Shown here piece after piece: positions 15,902 through 21,518 of a DNA stretch of 21,518 bases. The DNA is from Pseudomonadota bacterium (GTDB lineage Bacteria; Pseudomonadota; Alphaproteobacteria; Acetobacterales; Acetobacteraceae), in the NCBI GenBank assembly GCA_021828605.1, contig JAJZEG010000072.1:1-21518 (forward strand). The letters run 5' to 3'. The notes below the pieces were generated by a model, which was not told the DNA's origin, did not search any database, and saw only the letters and a program-made list of their open reading frames with translations. A program made the translations under genes and the position numbers. Numbering within the stretch: the first letter of the stretch is position 1; every line of letters begins with the position of its first letter.

Positions 15902-16666
15902 TCATTCCGCTTTGGTGCCGCGCGCGATAAGCGGGAAAAACGCGCCATAAGGCAGGCTGCGCAAAATCCGCAGCGGACGCGACAACCCTTCTGGAAAGGC
16001 AATCAAAAACCGATCACGCGCGAGGCCGTTGAGTATCGCCGTCGCGGCATCCTTGGCTTCCATCAAAAACGGCATCGGAAAGTCATTTTTGGCGGTGAGC
16101 GGCGTTTTGACAAACCCTGGGCAAATCGCAGAAATTCCAACGCCATAGCGGTTCAAATCAAATTTCAACGATTCCGCCATGGCGATCAATCCCGCCTTGG
16201 TGGTCGAGTATGAAACCGAACCGGGCAGCCCGGCCAGCCCGGCCAGGGACGCCACCAATCCGATCTGCCCGCGTCGGCGCGCAATCATCCCCGGCATCAC
16301 CGCCTCGATGCAGTGCGCGGTGCCAATCAGGTTCAACGCGACTTGCCGCTGCAACCGCTCGGCTGCGAAGGTTTCGGCGGTATCGCGCTCATAGGTGCCG
16401 GCGTTCAAAATTGCGCGCGCAATCGTGCCACTCGCGCTGATTGTGGCAACCGCCTGACGGACCGCATCAGCATCGGTCACATCGGCAGCCGCCACAATCA
16501 CCTGACCTGGATGCTGATCGGCAAAGGTCTGCAATTCGGTCTCGCGCCGCGCCGTTACCGCAACTTTCCAGCCTGCGGCCACATGCGCCTGCGCGACCGC
16601 CAGGCCAATCCCGCTCGATGCGCCGGTAATCCAAACAATTCCATCCGATGCTTTAACCGCGTTCAT
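15902..16666 (-). CDS. SDR-family oxidoreductase (last gene of photolyase operon)
   Basis: A 254-residue classical SDR. TGASSGIG is at 14-21 (NADP-type, with R40-R41 after the second strand favouring NADP), NAG at 88-90, Asn112, Ser140, Tyr153 and Lys157 (YSTTK) form the active site, followed by SLKFDLNRYGVGISAICPGFVKTPLT. The C-terminal segment RFLIAFPEGLSRPLRILRSLPY is found in the SDRs that accompany photolyases in stress clusters. ATG overlaps the photolyase stop (ATGA), with GGAGAAAAATT ahead. It ends 11 bp from the convergent ppk stop; no terminator was recognised there. Substrate not predictable. Confidence 0.9.
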   Translation of the reverse strand: MNAVKASDGIVWITGASSGIGLAVAQAHVAAGWKVAVTARRETELQTFADQHPGQVIVAAADVTDADAVRQAVATISASGTIARAILNAGTYERDTAETFAAERLQRQVALNLIGTAHCIEAVMPGMIARRRGQIGLVASLAGLAGLPGSVSYSTTKAGLIAMAESLKFDLNRYGVGISAICPGFVKTPLTAKNDFPMPFLMEAKDAATAILNGLARDRFLIAFPEGLSRPLRILRSLPYGAFFPLIARGTKAE

Positions 16667-18207
16667 AATTTTTCTCCTTGTTCGATTTTTGTTAGAACAT
16701 CCCGCGCCCGGTCGCGCAACGCGCGCTGCTTTTCAGGCAGCATTTTATACCAGCTTCGCACCGGCATCGCCATGCGCGGATTGCGCGCAAACCGCTCGGC
16801 ATGGCGGGCGATGAAATCCCAATAGAGCGCATTGAACGGGCAGCCGCGCGCACCCACCGCTTGTTTGACGTCATAGGCGCAGCCCCGGCAATAATCACTC
16901 ATTCGGTTGATATAGGCGCCAGACGCTGCATAGGGTTTGGAGCCAACGATGCCGCCATCGGCATGCAGCGCCATCCCGCGCGTGTTAGGCATTTCAACCC
17001 ATTCATACGCATCGGCATAGACCGATAAATACCATTCATCGACCTGATCAGGATCAATCCCCGCTAACAAGGCAAAATTCCCGGTTATCATCAGCCGTTG
17101 GATATGATGCGCATACGCATAATCGAGCGTTTGCCCAATCGCCTGCGCCATGCAGCGCATGTTGGTATCCGCAGTCCAATAAAAAGCGGGTAGGGGTCTG
17201 GTCGCTGCCAGCGCATTCAGCGTGGCGTAGCGGGGCATATGCAGCCAGTAAATCCCGCGAATAAACTCACGCCATCCTAATATTTGCCTGATAAATCCTT
17301 CAACCGCGTTGATCGGCGCCCGCCCGTCATGATATTCCTGCTCCGCCCTGCGGCAAATATCGAGCGGGTCGAGCAATCCCAGATTCAACGGCGCCGAGAT
17401 CAGCGCATGAAACATGAACGGGCTGTCCGCCGCCATCGCATCCTGCCAATCGCCAAAGTGTGGCAGTCGTCGCGCCAGGAAATCCGCCAGATGTTTTTCC
17501 GCTTCCGCTTCGGTCACCGGATAGGAAAAATGATCGAGCGTGCCGATATTATTCGCAAATCGCTCCCGCACCAAATCGAGCACCGCCTGCGTGAGTGGAT
17601 CGGCTTCGCTGCGCGGCGGCACCGGGATCGTCAAATGATCAGGCAAACCATTGCGATTTTCCGGATCAAAATTCCAGCGTCCCCCAATCGGCTCATCGCC
17701 CTCCATCAGCAGCCGATATTTGCGCCGCATCTCGCGATAAAAAAACTCCATGCGCAGTTGGCTTCGCCCCTGCGCCCAGCGTTTGAATTCAGCGATGCTG
17801 CATAAAAACCGCGTATCATCGCGAATAATGCAAGGCCGACCAATCAACGCCTGCCAACCCTGCATAGACTGGCGCACGCGGTACTCGCCGGGTTCGGTCG
17901 CAATCAACCGCTCTGGTGCCAGCGCCGCGCAGGCGCGCTGCACCTCGCCGCCAAGAGTGCCGGTATTATCGGCATCATCCAGCTTTACATACCGCACCGT
18001 TAGACCGCGCTGGCGCAAGCGATCCGCAAAATGGCGCATCGCCGAGAGCACCAGTGCGATTTTCTGCTGGTGATGTGGCACGTAGCTGCATTCGCCTTGC
18101 ACCTCCGCTAACAGCACGACGTCACGAGCCGGATCAAACCCCTCCAGTGCGGCAATCCGCAGCGAAAGCTGATCGCCCAGCACCACGCATAAATGCCGCG
18201 TGCTCAA
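16663..18207 (-). CDS. phrB: Iron-sulfur (6-4) photolyase/cryptochrome (FeS-BCP, PhrB/CryB type)
   Basis: A 514-residue flavoprotein that uses light to repair UV (6-4) photoproducts, or acts as a bacterial cryptochrome. The N-terminal Rossmann domain starts HLCVVLGDQLS; the FAD-binding helical domain covers about 220-514. Four cysteines, Cys352, Cys440, Cys443 and Cys456, have exactly the 88-3-13 spacing of Cys350/438/441/454 of Agrobacterium PhrB and would hold a [4Fe-4S] cluster. His367-His368 in AYAHHIQRLMITGNF correspond to the conserved His pair at its active site. GWREFIRGIYW and WVEMPNTRGMALHADGG are further family markers. The start is a TTG (18207-18205) overlapping the upstream stop as TTGA; no ATG is near enough to keep the LGDQLS motif. 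DMRL and FAD cofactors are expected from family knowledge. Confidence 0.95.
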   Translation of the reverse strand: MSTRHLCVVLGDQLSLRIAALEGFDPARDVVLLAEVQGECSYVPHHQQKIALVLSAMRHFADRLRQRGLTVRYVKLDDADNTGTLGGEVQRACAALAPERLIATEPGEYRVRQSMQGWQALIGRPCIIRDDTRFLCSIAEFKRWAQGRSQLRMEFFYREMRRKYRLLMEGDEPIGGRWNFDPENRNGLPDHLTIPVPPRSEADPLTQAVLDLVRERFANNIGTLDHFSYPVTEAEAEKHLADFLARRLPHFGDWQDAMAADSPFMFHALISAPLNLGLLDPLDICRRAEQEYHDGRAPINAVEGFIRQILGWREFIRGIYWLHMPRYATLNALAATRPLPAFYWTADTNMRCMAQAIGQTLDYAYAHHIQRLMITGNFALLAGIDPDQVDEWYLSVYADAYEWVEMPNTRGMALHADGGIVGSKPYAASGAYINRMSDYCRGCAYDVKQAVGARGCPFNALYWDFIARHAERFARNPRMAMPVRSWYKMLPEKQRALRDRARDVLTKIEQGEKL

Positions 18208-18884
18208 CGTGTGATTGGCTCGTACGTGATATGGCCGCTATGATCAAACGCCAGGCCCTGCCAGCGATTATGTTGATCATAGTAAATGGTCAGATGCAGC
18301 ACGCCCGATAATTTATAGGCCTCCGCCCGCACGGTGCCAGAGGGCAGTTTGGGCAAAGCAAACCAGCCCAAATCGGTGATCGTCGGATGATCGGTATGGC
18401 CGGTTTGCATATTAATCATCGGGGCGCGCAGCACCGCTTTGTTCCAATAGGTCAGCGGCAGCGCCGTGGCGGGCGCGGTATAAGGTTTGATTTTATTGCC
18501 GCTAATCGCAACGCCGGAAGCCTGCCGCTTAACCATCACCCGATGCCGATTGCCATTGGCATTAATGTCACTCTGCGCCGAGGCGAATACCCCGCCCGCC
18601 CAGTGCTCAATAATGGTCGCCTGATAATTGAACGCCACCACATCCAGAATTTTAACCTGCAAATGCACGTCGTTTTCAATGCGTAATTTGTCGCCGGTTT
18701 CGATAAAACGCAAACGTTGCGTGCCAATCCGACTGCCATTGCGAAATACGGCGAATGCGAGTTCGCGCGAGGGCGGCACCGGCAATGTCGTCTGGGTGGC
18801 ATCGCTGGCGTTTGCCCGTCCGACCAAACCATAAACTGGCAAAATGGCGGCTCCCGCTCCGATAAACCGGCGACGATCCATCAT
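18204..18884 (-). CDS. Tat-exported DUF6134-like protein
   Basis: A 226-residue protein starting MMDRRRFIGAGA. The twin-arginine motif RRRFIG, hydrophobic AAILPVYGLVG and ANA cleavage site (about residue 24) indicate export by Tat to the periplasm. AGGAG lies 8 bases before the first ATG; longer frames (to 18974) would bury the signal. After the signal come PPSRELAFAVFRNGSRIG, then a beta-rich body with LRIENDVHLQVKILDVVAFNY and KIKPYTAPATALPLTYWNK, and an ending VLHLTIYYDQHNRWQGLAF with SGHITYEPI. This fits the DUF6134 family, whose function is not established; the beta-sandwich-like body is compatible with lipid binding. Conserved neighbours are photolyase and SDRs. It overlaps the photolyase start. 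Confidence 0.75.
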   Translation of the reverse strand: MMDRRRFIGAGAAILPVYGLVGRANASDATQTTLPVPPSRELAFAVFRNGSRIGTQRLRFIETGDKLRIENDVHLQVKILDVVAFNYQATIIEHWAGGVFASAQSDINANGNRHRVMVKRQASGVAISGNKIKPYTAPATALPLTYWNKAVLRAPMINMQTGHTDHPTITDLGWFALPKLPSGTVRAEAYKLSGVLHLTIYYDQHNRWQGLAFDHSGHITYEPITR

Positions 18885-18930
18885 TAGTTTTTCTCCTGTT
18901 CCAGCAACGGTGAAATTTCCCATTTTTGCC

Positions 18931-19650
18931 TTAGCCCTTACTGCGCACCCGCGCCCGCCCGCCATCGACGCCAATCACTTGGCCCGTCATCCAACCCGCT
19001 TGCCCCGAGAGCAAAAACGCCGCAAGGGCCGCGCTGTCGTCAGGCTCGCCCAGCCTCGGTATCGGATGTTGTGCCGCGATAGCTTTGGCGATTGCCGGAT
19101 TATCGGTCATCGAGGCCGCAATTTTACTCCTTGTCAGGCTCGGGGCAATGCAGTTGACCCGCACCGGCGCCAACTCCGCCGCCAGGGCAAGTGCCAGCCC
19201 CTCGACTCCGGCTTTCGCCGCGCCAATCACCGTATGATTGGCAAAACCCACTTGCGCCGCGACCGAGGAAAACAACACCACCGCACCCTCCGCTGCGCGT
19301 AATCCGCCCTCGGCGGCAGCGACCGCGCGCGCCGCCCCAATCACATTCAGCGCATAGGCCTCGGCAAAATCGGCAACGCTTGCGCGCTTGAGCGGCTTCA
19401 TCACAATCGAGCCGACGCAATAAGCAAGCCCCGCCACCCGCGCGCCCGCTGCGGTCACCGCTGCTTGCAAGGCGGCGTCATCCAACACATCCGCAACCGC
19501 GTGCGCCGCACCCAGGCTGCCCGCCAGCGGCGCCAAGGCCGCATCATCGCGCGCGATCAAATGCAAAGCCTGCCCCGCCGCCGCCAGCCGCCGTGCCAAA
19601 GCACTGCCAATCGCCCCGGTCGCACCCACAATGATAATCGGATCACTCAT
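18931..19650 (-). CDS. Atypical SDR-family protein lacking catalytic Tyr (first gene of operon)
   Basis: A 239-residue SDR from the ATG at 19648-19650, preceded by GAGGAGCGAGAG. A longer frame to 19773 is non-coding in style. GATGAIG (9-15), Asn102 and Ser128-Ser129 are normal, and the chain ends in VRVNCIAPSLTRSKI and WMTGQVIGVDGGRA. But the active-site YxxxK is missing: by register, Lys146 (GAAKAGVEG) has Ile142 four residues before it where Tyr is required. It keeps the fold and nucleotide loop yet may not reduce carbonyls in the usual way. In my recollection SDRs linked to photolyase operons show the same change (V-A-A-A-K or similar), so it is a family trait, not decay. It precedes the DUF6134-like gene by 46 bp and faces sixA across 117 bp. 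Confidence 0.85.
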   Translation of the reverse strand: MSDPIIIVGATGAIGSALARRLAAAGQALHLIARDDAALAPLAGSLGAAHAVADVLDDAALQAAVTAAGARVAGLAYCVGSIVMKPLKRASVADFAEAYALNVIGAARAVAAAEGGLRAAEGAVVLFSSVAAQVGFANHTVIGAAKAGVEGLALALAAELAPVRVNCIAPSLTRSKIAASMTDNPAIAKAIAAQHPIPRLGEPDDSAALAAFLLSGQAGWMTGQVIGVDGGRARVRSKG

Positions 19651-19767
19651 CTCTCGCTCCTCAATCGCCAATAAGTCCGCGCCCCCTGATAAATAGGGCC
19701 GCCCGGCTGGATCGCGAGGGCCAGACCGGGCATAGAAGGCTCTTGTCAATCGGATTCCATCAATACG

Positions 19768-20271
19768 ATGCACCAGCTGCTGTTAATGCGCCACGCGAAA
19801 GCCGAGCGCGCCCGACCTGATCTGCCTGACTTTGACCGCGCTTTGGCTCCCGCCGGGCTGGTGGCGGCGGCCTCCATGCGTCGGAAATTGCAATCGCTGG
19901 CCGTCGAGCCGGATGTGGTGCTGGTCTCCTCGGCGCGGCGCACCCGCGAAACCTTCGAGGGGGTGCTCGCCTGGGATAATGGCGCCACGCTTGATCGTCT
20001 CGACGCACTCTATATGGCGCCGCTGGGCCGATTGCTGGACTTGCTGGGCGGTCTGCGGGAAACTGCGCGTAGCGTGCTGATTATCGGCCATAATCCGGGA
20101 TTGGGCGAACTCGCCTGGACCTTGGCGGCGAACGGCCCCGAAAGCACAGCCAAAACCAAGCTCAATGAGGGTTTTCCGACCATGCGCGTCGCCGAATTCC
20201 TGATCTTGACCCCCTGGCCCGATATCCGTCCGGCCACCACCCGGCTGCAACGGGTGATCGACCCGGAATAA
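19768..20271 (+). CDS. sixA: Histidine phosphatase family protein, SixA type
   Basis: A 167-residue one-domain phosphohistidine phosphatase. The RHAKAE motif holds the phosphorylated His9 with Arg8, SSARRTRET holds Arg57/Arg58 in the phosphate pocket, and GHNPGLGELAW provides the second His108. The close spacing and RHAKA start are those of SixA, which removes phosphate from His of Hpt domains or of the nitrogen phosphotransferase system. The ATG has no clear Shine-Dalgarno, so the start is by family position. Divergent from the photolyase operon. Partner unknown. Confidence 0.85.
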   Translation: MHQLLLMRHAKAERARPDLPDFDRALAPAGLVAAASMRRKLQSLAVEPDVVLVSSARRTRETFEGVLAWDNGATLDRLDALYMAPLGRLLDLLGGLRETARSVLIIGHNPGLGELAWTLAANGPESTAKTKLNEGFPTMRVAEFLILTPWPDIRPATTRLQRVIDPE

Positions 20272-20280
20272 TTCCATGCT

Positions 20281-20297
20281 GCAACCGCGAAGGTTGC
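20281..20297 (+). other. Short perfect hairpin between sixA and gltA
   Basis: GCAACC and GGTTGC form a 6-bp stem with a 5-base loop, 9 bases after the sixA stop. There is no T-run, so it is at best a weak, Rho-type or attenuator element, and its right arm overlaps a possible gltA -35. Confidence 0.3.
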
Positions 20298-20323
20298 GCC
20301 AGAGGCAGGATCGCGCTTATCTT
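20294..20323 (+). promoter_or_regulatory. Candidate gltA promoter
   Basis: TTGCGC (20294-20299), an 18-base spacer and TATCTT (20318-20323) lie about 53 bases before the gltA ATG. The -10 matches consensus at 4 of 6 positions. The same TTGCG-18-TA pattern is seen before the YbjN gene. By-eye match only. Confidence 0.4.
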
Positions 20324-20376
20324 AGGCCAACGGCCCGGGCCAGCCCCGGTTACCATGCTCGAACAGGGGATTACCC

Positions 20377-21518
20377 ATGGACAAAACCAGCAACACCGAT
20401 CACGCGACTCTCACCCTCGCCGGATCGAACCGATCCACCGAACTCAAGCTCCTGTCGGGCACGCTCGGGCCGCAGGTGGCTGATATTCGTAAATTACAAT
20501 CGGAACTGGGTATTTTCACCTTCGATCCCGGCTATGGCGAAACCGCCTCGTGCGAGAGCAAAATCACCTATATCGATGGCGATGCCGGCATTTTGCTGTA
20601 TCGCGGCTACCCGATTGAGCAGCTCGCGGAAAAATCGACCTTTCTCGAAGTCGCCTATTTGCTGATGTATGGCGACCTGCCCGACCAGACCCAATTCACC
20701 GATTTTTCCGACGGCATTACCCGCCACACCATGCTGCATGAGCAAATCCGCCGCTTCTGGGAAGGCTTCCGGCGTGATGCGCACCCGATGGCGGTGCTTT
20801 GCGGCGTGGTCGGCGCGATGTCGGCCTTCTATCCCGAAAGCGTCAATATCAACGACCCGCGTGAGCGCGAAATCAGCGCCTATCGCCTGATCGCGAAAAT
20901 CCCCACCATCACCGCCTGGGCCTATAAATACTCGGTCGGCCAGCCCTTTATGTATCCGCGCAATGATTTGTCCTATGCGGAAAACTTCCTGTACATGATG
21001 AACGCGGTGCCGCCGGAATCTTATCGGAAAAACCCGATTCTGGCCCGGGCGATGGATTTAATCATGATCCTGCACGCCGATCACGAGCAAAACGCCTCAA
21101 CCTCCACGGTGCGTCTCGCCGGTTCAACCGGCGCCAACCCGTTCGCCTGCATCGCCTCGGGAATCGCTGCTTTGTGGGGCCCGGCGCATGGCGGTGCTAA
21201 CGAAGCCGTGTTGCGCATGCTTGAGGAAATCGGCGATAAAAGCAAAATCCCCGCTTTCATTGCCGAAGTCAAAGACAAAAATAGCCACACCAAGCTGATG
21301 GGTTTTGGCCATCGCGTCTATAAAAACTTCGACCCGCGCGCGAAAATCATGCAGCGCACCTGCTACGAGGTGCTCGGCGAATTGGGGGTCAAGGATCCGC
21401 TGCTGGATCTGGCGATGGAGCTGGAAAAAATCGCCCTGAACGATGATTATTTCGTCAGCCGCAAGCTTTATCCGAATGTCGATTTCTATTCCGGCATTAT
21501 TCTTAAAGCGATGGGCTT
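20377..21518 (+). CDS. gltA: Citrate synthase, type II, 3' end cut by window edge
   Basis: 380 residues are visible of about 430. It condenses acetyl-CoA and oxaloacetate to citrate at TCA entry. AGGGGA lies 8 bases before the ATG. The N-terminal part is the beta-hairpin-rich domain of hexameric type-II enzymes ([23 protein letters not shown]). Active-site residues: His236 in [10 protein letters not shown], His271 in [10 protein letters not shown], His312 in [15 protein letters not shown] and Asp369 in NVDFYSG, at a constant +7 offset from the E. coli His229/264/305 and Asp362. The large-domain NADH-sensitive type-II family is expected in Gram-negative bacteria. The frame leaves the window intact. 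Confidence 0.97.
   Translation, partial: MDKTSNTDHATLTLAGSNRSTELKLLSGTLGPQVADIRKLQSELGIFTFDPGYGETASCESKITYIDGDAGILLYRGYPIEQLAEKSTFLEVAYLLMYGDLPDQTQFTDFSDGITRHTMLHEQIRRFWEGFRRDAHPMAVLCGVVGAMSAFYPESVNINDPREREISAYRLIAKIPTITAWAYKYSVGQPFMYPRNDLSYAENFLYMMNAVPPESYRKNPILARAMDLIMILHADHEQNASTSTVRLAGSTGANPFACIASGIAALWGPAHGGANEAVLRMLEEIGDKSKIPAFIAEVKDKNSHTKLMGFGHRVYKNFDPRAKIMQRTCYEVLGELGVKDPLLDLAMELEKIALNDDYFVSRKLYPNVDFYSGIILKAMG

Noticed and set aside
19744..19749. TTGACA on the minus strand as -35 of the photolyase operon
   Set aside because: No acceptable -10 16-18 bases downstream (GTCTGG); no sigma-E (TGATC/TAAGA-type) pair was seen either.

Overview
The window is a dense, high-GC stretch of an alphaproteobacterial chromosome. 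An acidophilic or acetic-acid-type Acetobacteraceae relative is my best guess. The basis is protein style, the HdaA-type DnaA regulator, the neighbourhood AI-2E permease / hdaA / ppk, and a YbjN-rpmB pair. The taxonomic call is inference from gene content, not from a database match. Almost everything is coding. No rRNA, tRNA, insertion sequence, prophage or CRISPR array was seen.

Layout. (1) 1-1530, minus strand: a partial YbjN-domain gene, rpmB (ribosomal protein L28), a Rho-independent terminator, one copy of a 123-bp two-hairpin repeat, and an ArsR-family regulator with the two cysteines and 66-residue spacing of the BigR/SqrR persulfide sensors. (2) 1661-6920: a minus-strand operon (acyl-CoA dehydrogenase, quinone oxidoreductase/zinc-type reductase, SDR) with overlapping stop/start codons. 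It is divergent from a plus-strand APH-fold phosphotransferase that is translationally coupled to purU. The kinase plus dehydrogenase pair looks like a split ACAD10/11 system, which suggests catabolism of 4-hydroxyacyl-CoA by phosphorylation. (3) 7007-9632: a 47-aa lipoprotein, argD-argF (arginine synthesis) and a 59-aa single-span membrane protein. (4) 9732-11431, minus: purM-purN, two steps of purine synthesis. (5) 11432-11774: a 343-bp divergent intergenic region holding the second, inverted copy of the repeat and a strong dyad. (6) 11775-15890, plus: AI-2E/PerM-type permease, hdaA (turns off DnaA through the sliding clamp), and ppk1 (polyphosphate kinase). (7) 15902-19650, minus: a four-gene operon with three genes overlapping by four bases. 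Its genes are an SDR lacking the catalytic Tyr, a Tat-exported DUF6134-like protein, an iron-sulfur (6-4) photolyase/cryptochrome (TTG start), and a canonical SDR. (8) 19768-21518, plus: a SixA-type histidine phosphatase and the 5' 88% or so of gltA (citrate synthase).

Most of the region is housekeeping: translation, arginine, purines, TCA entry, replication control. It carries three less ordinary modules: the putative hydroxyacyl-CoA kinase/dehydrogenase locus, the photolyase operon with its atypical SDR, and the candidate sulfide/redox sensor. Coordinates of start codons were chosen by Shine-Dalgarno sites and family start points. Promoters are by-eye matches and are only suggestions.
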